The notes beneath the pieces were generated by a model. It saw only the letters and a list, made by a program, of their open reading frames with translations, made no database searches and was not told where the DNA came from. 64,000 nucleotides of DNA from Mycolicibacterium sp. CR10 (GTDB taxonomy: Bacteria > Actinomycetota > Actinomycetes > Mycobacteriales > Mycobacteriaceae): assembly GCF_005222675.1 (NCBI RefSeq), contig NZ_STGE01000004.1, positions 1 to 64,000 on the forward strand, in the 5' to 3' direction. Position 1 is the stretch's first letter. Each line of letters opens with the position of its first letter. The translations under genes were made by a program, and so were the position numbers. Of the stretch, positions 46,904-56,756 are shown piece by piece.

Positions 46904-49117
46904 TCAGCGCGACGGTGTGAACCTGCGCAGGCGCAGGCTGTTGCTGACCACGAACACCGAGCTGAAGGCCATGGCGGCACCGGCGATCATCGGGTTCAGC
47001 AGACCCGCTGCGGCCAACGGAAGGGCGGCGACGTTGTAGGCGAACGCCCAGAACAGGTTGCCCTTGATGGTGCTCAATGTCCTGCGGGACAACCGGATTG
47101 CGTCGGGCACCGCTCGCAGGTCGTCGCCGACGATCGTCAGATCGCTCGCCTCGATCGCCACGTCGGTGCCGCTGCCCATGGCCAGCCCGAGGTCGGCTTG
47201 CGCGAGCGCGGCAGCATCGTTGACGCCGTCGCCGACCATCGCGACGACCTTGCCCTCGCTCTGCAGGCGCTTGACCGTTTCGACCTTGTCCTGCGGCAGC
47301 ACCCCGGCGATCACCTCGTCGATGCCGACCTGTGCGGCCACGGTGCGAGCCACCGCTTCGTTGTCGCCGGTCACCATGATCGGCGTCAACCCAAGGGCCT
47401 TCAGAAGCGAAACGGCTTCAGCAGAGGTCGGTTTCACGGCATCGGCCACCATCAGCAGCCCGCGGGCGCGCCCCTCCCACGCCACCGCGACCACCGTTCG
47501 GCCATCGGCCTCCGCCCGCTGCGCCGCGGTGGTCAGCTCACCGGGAATGTCATAGGACCGGTCGGTGAGCAGTTGGACGCGGCCCAGCAGAACTGTCCGG
47601 CCGTTGACCGTGCCCTCGACACCAAGGCCCCGCAGGTTGGCGAACGCGTCGACGCCCGGCAGCTCGCCGAGCTTCTCCCGGGCGCCGGCGGTGATGGCCC
47701 GGGCGATGGGATGTTCGGACGGGCTCTCCACGGCCCCGGCGATTCTGAGCACCTCGTCGGGCTGCTCGTTGCCTACCGCGAGCACGTCGATCAGCGTCAT
47801 CGTGCCGGTCGTCACGGTGCCGGTCTTGTCGACGATCACCGTGTCCACCCGCCGCGTGGACTCCAGGACTTCAGGTCCCTTGATGAGGATGCCCAGCTGT
47901 GCGCCGCGACCCGTGCCGACCATCAGCGCCGTCGGCGTCGCGAGCCCCAGCGCACACGGGCACGCAATGATCAGCACCGCGACCGCTGCGGTGAACGCGG
48001 CGGCGACCGAAACCCCTGCGCCGAGCCAGAACCCCAGCGTGGCCACCGACAACGCGATCACGATTGGCACGAAGACCGCCGAGATCCGGTCGGCAAGGCG
48101 TTGCGCCTGCGCCTTGCCGTTCTGTGCGTCCTCGACCAACCGCGCCATCTGCGCCAGCTGGGTGTCTGTGCCGACACGGTTGGCCCGGACCACGAGTGCG
48201 CCGTCGACGTTCACCGTCGCGCCCACCACCTGGTCTCCGGGCGTCACCTCCACGGGCACCGACTCGCCCGTCAGCATCGAGGCATCGACCGCCGAACTGC
48301 CCTCGACCACAACACCATCCGCGGCGATTTTCTCGCCCGGACGAACCACGAAGACGTCGCCGATGCGTAACTGATCGACCGGAATGCGTTGCTCAACACC
48401 GTCTCTGCGAACCGACACCTCCTTGGCGCCCATCTCCAGCAGCGCCCGTAGTGCGGCGCCCGAACGGCGTTTGGCGCGCGCTTCGAAGTACCGCCCGGCC
48501 AGAATGAACGTCGTCACCCCGGCGGCCGCTTCCAGGTAGATGTTGCCGGTGCCGTCGGTGCGGGCAATCGTCAGCTCGAACCCGTGCGTCATTCCGGGTG
48601 TGCCCGCGGTGCCCCAGAACAACGCGTAGACCGACCAACCGAGCGCAGCCAGCGTGCCGACGGAGATCAGCGTGTCCATCGTCGCGGTCCCGTGGCGCAG
48701 GTTCGTCCACGCTGCCCGGTGGAACGGCCACGCACCCCACACGACCACCGGCGCCGCCAAGGTCAGCGACAGCCACTGCCAGTTCGTGAACTGCAGCACC
48801 GGCGCCATCGCCATCGCGATGACCGGGATCGACAGCGCGAGGCAGATCAGGAGCCGCTGACGCAGCGTCGCGGTCGGATCGTCGGCGGGCTCGTCGGCCG
48901 CGGGGGCGGGGTCCGGCAGCCGGGCGTGGTAGCCCGCGGCCTCCACGGCCGCGATCAGTTGCTCAGGAGCGACATCGTCGCCGTACTCCACGCGCGCCTT
49001 CTCGGTCGCGAAGTTCACCGTGGCGGTGACGTGGTCTAGCTTGTTCAGCTTCTTCTCGATGCGCGCCGCGCAGGACGCGCAGGTCATCCCGTCGATGGCC
49101 AGGTCGACGGCGGTCAT
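46904..49117 (-). CDS. Copper-translocating P1B-type ATPase
   Basis: 737-aa P1B-1 ATPase (CtpA/CtpB-like). An N-terminal HMA domain has GMTCASC at 10-16. The eight-helix core carries TGES at 283-286, the metal-site CPC at 386-388 and the phosphorylation motif DKTGT at 430-434; [10 protein letters not shown] follows. It exports Cu(I) across the inner membrane. Its start overlaps the 53-aa membrane peptide by 4 nt. It is the third gene of a copper-responsive unit headed by the CopZ-like gene. Confidence 0.94.
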   Translation of the reverse strand: MTAVDLAIDGMTCASCAARIEKKLNKLDHVTATVNFATEKARVEYGDDVAPEQLIAAVEAAGYHARLPDPAPAADEPADDPTATLRQRLLICLALSIPVIAMAMAPVLQFTNWQWLSLTLAAPVVVWGAWPFHRAAWTNLRHGTATMDTLISVGTLAALGWSVYALFWGTAGTPGMTHGFELTIARTDGTGNIYLEAAAGVTTFILAGRYFEARAKRRSGAALRALLEMGAKEVSVRRDGVEQRIPVDQLRIGDVFVVRPGEKIAADGVVVEGSSAVDASMLTGESVPVEVTPGDQVVGATVNVDGALVVRANRVGTDTQLAQMARLVEDAQNGKAQAQRLADRISAVFVPIVIALSVATLGFWLGAGVSVAAAFTAAVAVLIIACPCALGLATPTALMVGTGRGAQLGILIKGPEVLESTRRVDTVIVDKTGTVTTGTMTLIDVLAVGNEQPDEVLRIAGAVESPSEHPIARAITAGAREKLGELPGVDAFANLRGLGVEGTVNGRTVLLGRVQLLTDRSYDIPGELTTAAQRAEADGRTVVAVAWEGRARGLLMVADAVKPTSAEAVSLLKALGLTPIMVTGDNEAVARTVAAQVGIDEVIAGVLPQDKVETVKRLQSEGKVVAMVGDGVNDAAALAQADLGLAMGSGTDVAIEASDLTIVGDDLRAVPDAIRLSRRTLSTIKGNLFWAFAYNVAALPLAAAGLLNPMIAGAAMAFSSVFVVSNSLRLRRFTPSR

Positions 49118-49275
49118 CCTGCGCCGCCGTGTGTGGACTGGTGCTCGCCGGTGGTGTCCGGGTGGGGCACCACGAGGTCGGGGTTGGGTCCGAAGGTGCC
49201 GCCCACCCAGAACGCGATCGCGAACACCGCGACGAGCACGGCGGCGAAGACGGCGATCCTCTGGACGACGGTCAT
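49114..49275 (-). CDS. 53-aa membrane peptide in the copper operon
   Basis: A single transmembrane helix (about 5-28) is followed by a short tail with four or so His (including [12 protein letters not shown]). It sits between the chaperone and the ATPase, 10 nt after the former and overlapping the latter by 4 nt. I do not recognise a named family; larger copper-operon membrane proteins elsewhere in actinobacteria could be relatives. The His-containing tail may bind metal, which is inference. Confidence 0.7.
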   Translation of the reverse strand: MTVVQRIAVFAAVLVAVFAIAFWVGGTFGPNPDLVVPHPDTTGEHQSTHGGAG

Positions 49276-49285
49276 GGCGGTCCCG

Positions 49286-49492
49286 TCAGCCGGCCAGCTG
49301 GTAGCCGGCCTCTTCCACGGCGGCGCGGATGGCCGCGGTGTCCACCGGGGCGGCGCTGGCGATCGTCGCCGTACCGTTGGATACGTCAACCTCGACGTCG
49401 ACGACGCCGGGAATGGTGGTGAGCTCGGCGCGCACCGAGGAGGCGCAACCACTGCAGCTCATGCCGTCGATGGTGATGGTGGTGGTGCTCAT
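49286..49492 (-). CDS. CopZ-like copper chaperone (HMA domain)
   Basis: 68-aa cytosolic metallochaperone with a single ferredoxin-like HMA domain. The metal site GMSCSGC (10-16) binds Cu(I) for delivery to the ATPase. First gene of the copper unit, 54 nt from the CsoR-type palindrome, so copper-induced expression is expected. Confidence 0.9.
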   Translation of the reverse strand: MSTTTITIDGMSCSGCASSVRAELTTIPGVVDVEVDVSNGTATIASAAPVDTAAIRAAVEEAGYQLAG

Positions 49493-49545
49493 GCGGGTCC
49501 CTTTCGAAGCAGCGGGGTGAAGCGGCCGCTTGACCCATGTGTACC

Positions 49546-49562
49546 ATACCCCCCTAGGGTAT
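49546..49562. promoter_or_regulatory. CsoR/RicR-type copper operator
   Basis: ATACCCCCCTAGGGTAT: perfect 6-nt half-sites ATACCC and GGGTAT around a 5-nt spacer, as in operators of CsoR-family copper repressors. It lies in the divergent gap between the CopZ-like gene and the DUF305 lipoprotein gene, so one site may govern both. No csoR or ricR gene is in the window. Confidence 0.8.
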
Positions 49563-49591
49563 TCAATACGTTGGAAGGGAGCGTGGATCTG

Positions 49592-50221
49592 ATGTCACAA
49601 CGCAGTCTGCTGGCTGGAGCGGGAGCCGTGGGCGCCACCCTGGTGCTGTTGCTGTCCGGGTGCAGCACCACGGGTACCGAGGCGCAGGACGATGGCCATA
49701 CCGACCACGAGTCGACGTCGCAGGCAGCCGACGGGGCGTCGGCCCACAACGACGCCGACGCGTCGTTCGCCCGCGACATGATTCCCCACCACGAGCAGGC
49801 GATCGTGATGAGCGACATCATGCTGGCCAAGCAGGGGATCGACCCGCGGGTGGTCGAGCTGGCGACTCAGATCAAGGCTGCGCAGGGACCCGAGATCGCG
49901 ACGATGAAACAGTGGCTCACCGAATGGGGCACCCCGCAGATGCCGTCCGGGCACGAAGGCCACGACATGTCCGGCGACATGACCGCGCAGATGGGCATGA
50001 TGAGCGATCAGCAGCTCGAGGCCCTTCGCCAGGCGCAGGGAGTCGACGCCAGCCGGCTCTTCCTGACCGGCATGATCGCCCATCACGAGGGCGCGGTGCG
50101 GATGGCGCAGACCGAGCTCGACAGCGGACAGTCCAACGATGCAAAGCATCTGGCCGAGGAGATCATCGACACCCAGCAGCGCGAGATCGGCACGATGAAG
50201 CAGATCCTCGGCTCGCTGTAG
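49592..50221 (+). CDS. DUF305 lipoprotein
   Basis: 209-aa lipoprotein. Lipobox LLSGC near residue 24; a His/Asp-rich spacer follows. The two DUF305 half-domains carry [13 protein letters not shown] and [13 protein letters not shown], paired His motifs of a ferritin-like fold that binds metal. A His/Met-rich insert ([17 protein letters not shown], about 128-144) suits copper binding outside the membrane. ATG 49592 is used; GTG 49583 is an equally possible start. It diverges from the copper unit around a shared operator. Confidence 0.87.
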   Translation: MSQRSLLAGAGAVGATLVLLLSGCSTTGTEAQDDGHTDHESTSQAADGASAHNDADASFARDMIPHHEQAIVMSDIMLAKQGIDPRVVELATQIKAAQGPEIATMKQWLTEWGTPQMPSGHEGHDMSGDMTAQMGMMSDQQLEALRQAQGVDASRLFLTGMIAHHEGAVRMAQTELDSGQSNDAKHLAEEIIDTQQREIGTMKQILGSL

Positions 50222-50258
50222 GTCGTCGGGTCGGATCGCGCGTGGCAGCATCGCGGTC

Positions 50259-50690
50259 ATGCGAATCCTCGTGCAGCGGGTCACGTCCGCCCGGGTGACG
50301 GTGGCCGGCGAGACGATCGGCGCCATCGAGCCGGACGGCCAGGGGTTGCTCGCACTGGTCGGTGTCACCCACGACGACGACGCCGCCAAGGCGCAGCGAC
50401 TTGCCGAAAAGCTCTGGCAGTTAAGGATTCTCGACGACGAAAAGTCGGCGAGCGACGTCGGCGCGCCGATCCTGGTGGTCAGTCAGTTCACGTTGTACGG
50501 CAACACCACCAAGGGTCGGCGGCCGACGTGGAACGCCGCGGCGCCGGGTGCGGTCGCCGAACCCCTGGTCGACGCGTTCGCCGGCGCGCTGAAGGCACTC
50601 GGAGCCCACGTCCAGACCGGTGTGTTCGGCGCGGACATGGCCGTCGAGCTCGTCAACGACGGACCGGTGACGCTCCTGCTCGAGCTGTGA
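50259..50690 (+). CDS. dtd: D-aminoacyl-tRNA deacylase
   Basis: 143-aa DTD. It hydrolyses D-aminoacyl-tRNA and mischarged glycyl-tRNA. The active-site SQFTLYG motif (near 70) and the C-terminal GPVT motif (in [11 protein letters not shown]) are present; KGRRPTW follows the first motif. Normal family length. It begins 37 nt after DUF305 and ends 1 nt before the convergent AIM24 gene's stop. Confidence 0.95.
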   Translation: MRILVQRVTSARVTVAGETIGAIEPDGQGLLALVGVTHDDDAAKAQRLAEKLWQLRILDDEKSASDVGAPILVVSQFTLYGNTTKGRRPTWNAAAPGAVAEPLVDAFAGALKALGAHVQTGVFGADMAVELVNDGPVTLLLEL

Positions 50691-50691
50691 C

Positions 50692-51603
50692 CTACTGCGT
50701 CGTCGTGATCTGGAAGCCCTCGGACGGCTGCACGATCACGAACCCGTTGCCGTAGAACGACACCTGCACGGCCTCGCCGGAGCCGCGGCCGATCAGGGCG
50801 CCGGCCTTGAAGCTCGTCTTCAGCTGCGTCTGTAGGTTCGCCGACCACGCCACCACCGCGTTGGTGTCGGCGAACGTCGGCGCCTCGGCCGCGTTGAGCA
50901 CCACCGGTGGTCCGTCCGTCGTCAATGCGACCCAGCCGGTACCGCGCAGCGTGGTGTTGAACAGTCCGCCGGCGACCATGCTGCCGCCCTTGACCCGCTC
51001 GATGTTCCAGTCGAGGCTCGTCGAGAACGCCAGCACGTTCTTGCCGCTGATCGACAGCCCGGAGTTGGTCAGGTTGAGCAGGTGAACGTCGTAGGACCGC
51101 TCGGCGAGGAAGACATCGCCCTGCCCCTGGCAGCGCATCAACGGCAGTCCTTCTCCGGTGAGCGCCTTCTTGATGAACTTCGACGCGCCGCCGCCCTCGA
51201 AGGCGAAGTCGACGTTGCCCTGATAGGCCACCATCGAGCCCTGCCTGGCCATGAACGGCTCACCGAGACGAACCCGGAGAAGCTTCGAGTTCTGGTTGGC
51301 GATCGCCTTGGCTTCCTTCTCGCTGAAACGGCCGTCGACGAGGTCGCCGCTGATACCTGAGAACCCGTCGGCACCGCCTGGAACCTGCTGCGCGGGGCCG
51401 CCTTGGTACTGGGTCTGGGCCTGCGCCTGGGCCGGTGCTTGGGCCTGGTCCGTCGCCTGGCGGGCCGGCGCCGCTCCCAGGGGTGCGCGGCTCACCTGCC
51501 CCTGGTTGGAGACCTGATCGGTCCACTGCTGTCCGTCAAACCACCGGTATTCGAAGCGGCCCTCGGGGTCGGGCTGCCAGCTGCCTTGTCCAGGTCCTGT
51601 CAC
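50692..51603 (-). CDS. DUF2510 and AIM24 domain protein
   Basis: 303-aa protein. A short N-terminal DUF2510 domain (about 7-34, with GSWQPDPEGRFEYRWFDGQQW in the family pattern) is joined by a Gln/Ala-rich linker (about 45-75) to an AIM24/TraB-like beta-sandwich domain (about 85-300). AIM24 proteins have no established bacterial function. It has no signal or membrane helix. Confidence 0.85.
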   Translation of the reverse strand: MTGPGQGSWQPDPEGRFEYRWFDGQQWTDQVSNQGQVSRAPLGAAPARQATDQAQAPAQAQAQTQYQGGPAQQVPGGADGFSGISGDLVDGRFSEKEAKAIANQNSKLLRVRLGEPFMARQGSMVAYQGNVDFAFEGGGASKFIKKALTGEGLPLMRCQGQGDVFLAERSYDVHLLNLTNSGLSISGKNVLAFSTSLDWNIERVKGGSMVAGGLFNTTLRGTGWVALTTDGPPVVLNAAEAPTFADTNAVVAWSANLQTQLKTSFKAGALIGRGSGEAVQVSFYGNGFVIVQPSEGFQITTTQ

Positions 51604-51676
51604 CGCTGCCTCCTTTGTGTTTCACCGGATTCCCACACTATGCCGCGACGGGCCCGCGGACTGGCATCCTTGGGTG

Positions 51677-51880
51677 ATGGCAAAAGAAATCGATCGCCAG
51701 CGGGCGCAGGGCGCCCTCGCGGTCATCAAGGAGCACCCCGGCATGGTGGTGTTCGCGCTGTCGCCGGCGCTGCTGGCGCTGGGTGTCGTGTGGTGGGTGT
51801 TCGGTGCGGGTTGGGCGGCGCTGCTGTTGATCGCCGGAGTCCTCGGCGCCGGGGCGGCGGTCCTGCTCAAGCGAAACTGA
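51677..51880 (+). CDS. Small two-helix membrane protein
   Basis: 67-aa protein: a basic helical N-terminus (1-18) then two hydrophobic helices (about 22-42 and 44-62) and a KRN end. Start at ATG 51677; no clear ribosome site is visible immediately upstream. I do not recognise a family. Codon pattern fits the surrounding genes. Confidence 0.62.
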   Translation: MAKEIDRQRAQGALAVIKEHPGMVVFALSPALLALGVVWWVFGAGWAALLLIAGVLGAGAAVLLKRN

Positions 51881-51942
51881 GGCCGTCAGCTTTCGAACGT
51901 TTCGCCGGCGGTGAACACGCGCCCATCACGCCTGTAACGGTG

Positions 51943-51958
51943 TAATCATGTAATCATG
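51943..51958 (+). repeat. Tandem octamer at a start codon
   Basis: TAATCATG occurs twice, perfectly in tandem; the second copy contains the start codon at 51956-51958. A related TGTAACGG lies directly upstream (51933-51940). It could be the -10 region of a leaderless transcript, an operator for the encoded protein, or chance in an unusually AT-rich spot. Confidence 0.5.
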
Positions 51959-52534
51959 AGACACCATCCCCATAGCCGAAGGTCGGGCCGCTCCGGCGGC
52001 TGGCAGCAAGCCGACCAACCCGATGCATCCGACGCCGCCGACTGGTTCGCCGGCCGACTGCCCGCCGACTGGTTCGCCGGTGATCCCGAGGTCATCGTCG
52101 ACCGCGAAGAGATCACCGTGATCGGCCGGTTGCCCGAACCCGAAGACGCCGAGAGCCCTGAAAGTGAAGCCCGCGCGTCGGGCCGCGCGGCGCGCTTTCG
52201 GGAGCAGACGCGCAGCGAACGGATGCGCATTGCCGACGAAGCCGAGGCGCGGTATGACCGCAAGGTCGCGTGGGGCGTGGACATTGGCGGCGGCGACGGT
52301 GAGCCGGAGCGAATCCTGTTCACACACATCGCCGTACCGGTGATGACGCGGCTGCGCCAGCCCGAGCGCCAGGTGCTCGACACTCTTGTCGATGCGGGTG
52401 TGGCCCGGTCACGCTCCGACGCGCTCGTATGGTCGGTCCGGTTGGTCGGCGAGCATGCCGACGAGTGGCTGGGCAAGCTGCGTGACGCCATGCGCAACGT
52501 CGACGACCTGCGCGCCGAAGGACCCCAGGTCTGA
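51956..52534 (+). CDS. Hypothetical 192-aa protein, possibly DNA-binding
   Basis: I do not recognise this protein. It is hydrophilic: a Trp/Asp-rich N-terminus contains ADWFAG twice, a strand-like DPEVIVDREEITVIGRL follows, then an Arg/Glu-rich helix (about 70-100). The C-terminal 70 residues, with RQVLDTLVDAGVARSRSDALVWSV (in part), resemble a ribbon-helix-helix/antitoxin-like segment. No toxin gene is adjacent. It ends 4 nt before the family A hairpin at 52539. Confidence 0.66.
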   Translation: MRHHPHSRRSGRSGGWQQADQPDASDAADWFAGRLPADWFAGDPEVIVDREEITVIGRLPEPEDAESPESEARASGRAARFREQTRSERMRIADEAEARYDRKVAWGVDIGGGDGEPERILFTHIAVPVMTRLRQPERQVLDTLVDAGVARSRSDALVWSVRLVGEHADEWLGKLRDAMRNVDDLRAEGPQV

Positions 52535-52538
52535 CCCT

Positions 52539-52601
52539 CGCCGAAATGGCATTCCAGCAGGTCCCTTCTCGCAAATGTTCTGCTGGAATGCCGTTTCGGC
52601 G
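52539..52601. repeat. Family A intergenic hairpin, copy 3
   Basis: Arms 52539-52559 and 52581-52601 (21 nt, one mismatch) with a 21-nt loop. The arm cores match those at 8052, 44 kb away. The loop read on the minus strand shares GAA and GCGAGA blocks with the 8052 loop, so the copies are in opposite orientation. It fills the gap between convergent genes. No T-tract. Confidence 0.85.
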
Positions 52602-52608
52602 GTTGGGG

Positions 52609-54771
52609 TCAGGCGCGCTTCACGCCGACGTAGGCCGAGCTCAGCGCCGACGTCTGCGACAGCGGGTCGATCGGGCCGGCGTCGACGAGGAGGTTTCGAT
52701 TCGCCCCGTACGACACCGGTTCGGCGCCGCCGCGGGGATCGAAAATCCTTGAACCCCAGCCGTGATCGACGATGATCACGCCGCGTCGGGGCCGGTCGCT
52801 CAGCGCCGCCGACAGCTCGATCTCGCCGACCGGTGAGAACACCGTGACGCGATCGCCGTCGGTGACGCTCAGTGCCGCCGCGTCGTCCGGGTGGATGAGG
52901 ACCTCATTGCGTCTGCCCCCCGGGTGCAGGCCGGGCAGCTCGTTGAGCCAGGAGTTCATCGAGTGCCGGTGGCGCCGGTTGGCCATCTGGAAGGGATAGT
53001 CGGCGGGCGCCTCCGGCTGCGGCTCGGCCAGCAGTTCGCGCGCCCGTGCGACGAACTCGGCCGGGGCCACCCGAACCTTCTTGTCGGGGGTGCGAAGCGC
53101 CTCCCTGAAGTGCCCGAACTCCCGCGGTCCCAGCACCCAACCGTGCGGGTGGGCCAGGACGTCACGCCACCTGATCCTGCGGCCGTTGAACTTTCGCCCG
53201 GTCGCGACCACCAGCCGGTCGATCCAGTGTGGGTTGAACTCGAGGCCGGGCCTCCGCGCCACCCGCGCTGCCCGGCGGGTGGCCTTGATGAATCCGTTGA
53301 CCCCTCTGGCGCGGAACAGCGGCTTACCCATGGCGATCGCGAGGTCGACGAAGATCCGCCATTCCTGGCGCGCACCCGGTGGCGGCTCGACGGCCCTGAC
53401 CCCGTACTGCAGGTAGGGCTCGTCGTGCATGTTGCTGGTGAAGGCCAGCAGGTCGTCGCGTTCCAGCCAGTGCACGGCCGGCAAAAGCCAGTGCGCGTGT
53501 CGATGGCTTTCCCGCTGCACGAAATCGATCGCCACCAACAGATCCAGTTGCGCCAGCGCCGCGTCGAGTCCGGCGCCGTCAGGTCCGGACACCACCGGGT
53601 TGCCGCAGTTGATGACCATCGCGCGGATCTGGCCGCGGCCGGGCGTGGTGATCTCGGCGGGCAGTTCGGACAGTGCGTGCGCACCGGCCACCATCTCGCG
53701 ACCCGACAGTCGGTTTCGGTGTGGACTCGTCTTGACCATTGCGGACATCCGGATCGCATCGACATACCCCGGCTCGAAGCGGCGACCCCCCGGCCTGTCC
53801 ATCCGCCCGGTGATCACGTTCAGCACGTGCCCGAGCCACTCCGCGACGGTGCCGGCCAGGTGCATCGAGACACCGGTCCGGGTGACCACCATCGCCCGCT
53901 CAGCGGCAGCGAACTCCCTTGCCACACCGACGATCTGCTCGCGTTCGATGTCGCAACGCCGCGCGAGGTCTCCGATGTCGGCCTCGGCGACAAGGGCGCG
54001 CAGTTCCGCCATGCCTGCGGCGAGGTCGGTGCAGTCCTGTTGGTGCTCGAGGCCCTCGTCGAGGATGACCTTGACCATCGCGAGCAGCAGCGCCCAGTCC
54101 TGGCCGGGGCGCACCGCCAGATGATGGTCAGCCTTCTCCGCCGACTCGGTGCGCAGCGGGTCGACGACGACGATCGTGGCCCCCTGGGCCTGTCGTGCCA
54201 GCGCGCGCCGCCAGCCGCCGGGCACGGTTTCCAGCCAGTTCCATGCGCTCACAGCGGGATTGGTGCCGACCAGCAGGAAGTAGTCGCAGTTGTCGACGTC
54301 GGATACCGGCGCCATCAGGATCGACCCGTACATGGCCGAAGCGACCACGTGCATCGCGTTCTGGTCGATCGAACCGACGAAGTACCGGCTTCTGGTGCCG
54401 ACCGCATCCAGCCAGCCGTTCATGAAGATGATGTTCGACGACGAGAAGCCCGACGGATTGCCGTAGTACACGCCGACCGCGTCGGGACAGTCCGCATCGA
54501 TGGCGGCGTTCATCCGCGCCGCGATGTCGGCGATGGCCTCATCCCAGGTGGCCTCGACGTAGGAGTCGCCGACGCGGCGCATCGGGTTGAGGATCCTGCG
54601 CGGATGCTCGACGAGCTGGCCTGCGGTGCGGCCCTTGGCGCAGAAGTCGTGCCAGGTGTGCGGGTTCTGCTTGTCGGCCGAGATCTTGGTGACCCTGTTG
54701 TCCTCGACCGTCACGTCGATGCCGCAGGAGGCCAGGCAGTACCTGCAGAATGTGTGGACGGTCTTGCTCAT
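52609..54771 (-). CDS. Molybdopterin-dependent oxidoreductase
   Basis: 720-aa DMSO-reductase-family protein. The N-terminal 4Fe-4S motif is Cys9, Cys12, Cys16, Cys44. The central molybdopterin domain (about 55-480) and the C-terminal dinucleotide-binding domain (about 590-715) are complete. At the place of the Mo-ligand Cys/SeCys, around IDQNAMHVVASAMYG, no Cys is present. There is no Tat signal, so it is cytosolic. No partner subunit or fdhD lies beside it. The substrate (formate, nitrate, other) is unassigned. Confidence 0.88.
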   Translation of the reverse strand: MSKTVHTFCRYCLASCGIDVTVEDNRVTKISADKQNPHTWHDFCAKGRTAGQLVEHPRRILNPMRRVGDSYVEATWDEAIADIAARMNAAIDADCPDAVGVYYGNPSGFSSSNIIFMNGWLDAVGTRSRYFVGSIDQNAMHVVASAMYGSILMAPVSDVDNCDYFLLVGTNPAVSAWNWLETVPGGWRRALARQAQGATIVVVDPLRTESAEKADHHLAVRPGQDWALLLAMVKVILDEGLEHQQDCTDLAAGMAELRALVAEADIGDLARRCDIEREQIVGVAREFAAAERAMVVTRTGVSMHLAGTVAEWLGHVLNVITGRMDRPGGRRFEPGYVDAIRMSAMVKTSPHRNRLSGREMVAGAHALSELPAEITTPGRGQIRAMVINCGNPVVSGPDGAGLDAALAQLDLLVAIDFVQRESHRHAHWLLPAVHWLERDDLLAFTSNMHDEPYLQYGVRAVEPPPGARQEWRIFVDLAIAMGKPLFRARGVNGFIKATRRAARVARRPGLEFNPHWIDRLVVATGRKFNGRRIRWRDVLAHPHGWVLGPREFGHFREALRTPDKKVRVAPAEFVARARELLAEPQPEAPADYPFQMANRRHRHSMNSWLNELPGLHPGGRRNEVLIHPDDAAALSVTDGDRVTVFSPVGEIELSAALSDRPRRGVIIVDHGWGSRIFDPRGGAEPVSYGANRNLLVDAGPIDPLSQTSALSSAYVGVKRA

Positions 54772-54781
54772 CGCGTCGAGC

Positions 54782-54827
54782 GTACGGTTTGTGACGGAGT
54801 TCGGGCCAGATCCATCAGAATGCGTAC
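54782..54827. repeat. Family B 46-nt palindromic element, copy 2
   Basis: Begins and ends with GTAC and shares 36 of 46 positions with the element at 18493; arms are less well paired than in that copy. It lies 12 nt beyond the stop codon of the ABC exporter subunit and upstream of the molybdopterin enzyme start, both on the minus strand. The placement matches copy 1. Confidence 0.65.
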
Positions 54828-54839
54828 ATTCGGCGCGGC

Positions 54840-56756
54840 TCAGGCCTGCGTCATCGTCCAGTACTCGCCGCGGCGGGCGAGCAGTTCGGCGTGGCTGCCC
54901 CGCTCCACGATCCTGCCCGCCTCCATCACCAGGATCACGTCGGCGTCGCGGATCGTCGAAAGCCGGTGCGCGATGATGAAACTCGTGCGATCGCGGCGCA
55001 GCTGGGCCATTGCGTGCTGGATCAGCACCTCGGTGCGGGTGTCCACGGAGCTGGTGGCTTCGTCGAGGATCAACAGCTGGGGCCGGGCGAGCACCGCCCG
55101 CGCGATGGTGATCAGCTGCTTCTCGCCGGCGCTGATGTTCGTTCCGCCGTCGTTGATCCGGGTGTCGTAGCCGTCGGGCAGCGTCTGGACGAAGCGGTCG
55201 ACGAACGCGGTTCGGGCCGCCTCCATCACCTCCTCTTCGGTGGCGTCCGGGCGGCCGTAGGCGATGTTGTCGTACACGGTGCCCGCGAACAGCCAGGTGT
55301 CCTGCAGCACCATCCCGATGCGCGAACGCAGCGATCCACGGCTCACCGTCGAGATGTCCACGCCGTCGAGCAGGATCCGTCCCGAGTCGACGTCGTAGAA
55401 CCTCATCAGCAGGTTCACCAGCGTCGTCTTGCCTGCCCCCGTCGGGCCGACGATGGCGACGGTGGTGCCCGGCACGGCGACCAGCGACAGGTCCTCGATC
55501 ACCGGGGTGTCGGGCAGATAGCCGAACCAGACGCGGTCGAACTCGACGCGCCCACCGACGAGTTCCCCGCCGCGGCTCTCGGGCGCGGGCATCACCGCGG
55601 GCGGATCCGGGGGCTCCTCCTGCGCGTCGAGAAGTTCGAATACCCTCTCGGCGCTGGCGATCCCGGACTGCAGGGTGTTGTACATGCCCGCGATCTGGGT
55701 GAGCGGCTGGTTGAACTGGCGGACGTACTGGATGAACGCCTGGATGCCGCCGAGGGTGATCTGACCCGTGGCGACCTGCAGACCGCCCACGACCGCGACC
55801 GCGACATAGCTGAGGTTGCCGACGAAGATCGTCGCCGGTGACACCAGTCCCGACAGGAACTGGGCTCCGAAGCTGGCGTGGTAGACGTCGTCGTTGAGTT
55901 CGCTGAACTGTTCCTCGGCGTGTGCCCGGTGGCCGAAGGTCTTGACCACGGTGAAGCCGCTGTAGGTTTCCTCGATGTGCGCATTGAGCCGACCGGTGTT
56001 GCGCCACTGCGCCACGAACAGCTTCTGGGATCGCCGGGCGATCGAGCGGGTGATCCACAGGGACAGCGGCACCGTCACCACCGTCAGCAACGTCAGCAGC
56101 GGCGAGATCGTCAGCATCATCACCAGCACCGCGAACACTGTCAGCACCGAGGTCAGCAGCTGGGTGATCGACATCGACAGCGACTGCTGAAGATTGTCGA
56201 TGTCGTTGGTCAGCCGGCTGAGCACTTCACCGCGCCTGCGTGAGTCGAAGTAGCTCAGCGGCAGCCGGTGCACCTTGTTCTCGACATCGGCCCGCAGCGC
56301 CATCACCGTCCGCTGCACCACGACATTCAGCAGTCGTGCCTGCATCCAGATCAGCAGAGCTGCAACGAGATACAGCGCCAGCGCCAGTGCAAGCGTGCGG
56401 CCCACCGCACCGAAGTCGACACCCTGGCCGGGGACGACGTTCATGCCGGACAGAAGGTCGGCGAAGGTGCCGTCGCCGCGCGCCCGCGCCGCGTCGACGG
56501 CCTGCTCCTTGGTCAGGCCCGCGGGCAGTTGGTGACCGATGACGCCGTTGAACAACAGATCGGTGGCGTGGCCGAGAATGCGCGGTCCGACGACGCCGAT
56601 CGCGATGCCCAAGACACCGAGCACCATCACCGAGATGGCCAGGCCGCGCTGGGGGGTGAGCCGTCTGAGCAGCCGGATCGCCGAGCCCTTGAAGTCGCGG
56701 GACCGAACTTCCGGCGGCTCGGTGGTGCGGATCCCTCGCGCCATCGGCCCCGTCAT
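54840..56756 (-). CDS. ABC exporter subunit B (TM and ATPase), Rv1272c-like
   Basis: 638-aa half-transporter. Six transmembrane helices (about 38-345) are followed by an NBD. Walker A GPTGAGKT is at 437-444; Walker B ends in the catalytic Glu566 (LILDE), and the H-loop His597 is present. The signature is ISAGE (541-545) instead of LSGGQ. Together with the upstream partner this makes a heterodimer (see findings). It overlaps the partner gene by 4 nt. Substrate is unknown; a drug or fatty-acyl export role is known for related mycobacterial proteins. Confidence 0.92.
   Translation of the reverse strand: MTGPMARGIRTTEPPEVRSRDFKGSAIRLLRRLTPQRGLAISVMVLGVLGIAIGVVGPRILGHATDLLFNGVIGHQLPAGLTKEQAVDAARARGDGTFADLLSGMNVVPGQGVDFGAVGRTLALALALYLVAALLIWMQARLLNVVVQRTVMALRADVENKVHRLPLSYFDSRRRGEVLSRLTNDIDNLQQSLSMSITQLLTSVLTVFAVLVMMLTISPLLTLLTVVTVPLSLWITRSIARRSQKLFVAQWRNTGRLNAHIEETYSGFTVVKTFGHRAHAEEQFSELNDDVYHASFGAQFLSGLVSPATIFVGNLSYVAVAVVGGLQVATGQITLGGIQAFIQYVRQFNQPLTQIAGMYNTLQSGIASAERVFELLDAQEEPPDPPAVMPAPESRGGELVGGRVEFDRVWFGYLPDTPVIEDLSLVAVPGTTVAIVGPTGAGKTTLVNLLMRFYDVDSGRILLDGVDISTVSRGSLRSRIGMVLQDTWLFAGTVYDNIAYGRPDATEEEVMEAARTAFVDRFVQTLPDGYDTRINDGGTNISAGEKQLITIARAVLARPQLLILDEATSSVDTRTEVLIQHAMAQLRRDRTSFIIAHRLSTIRDADVILVMEAGRIVERGSHAELLARRGEYWTMTQA

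Noticed and set aside
52891..55170. Long open frame (759 codons) on the plus strand opposite the molybdopterin and ABC genes
   Set aside because: High-GC shadow of two well-supported minus-strand genes; composition rich in Arg/His/Gly with no domain.
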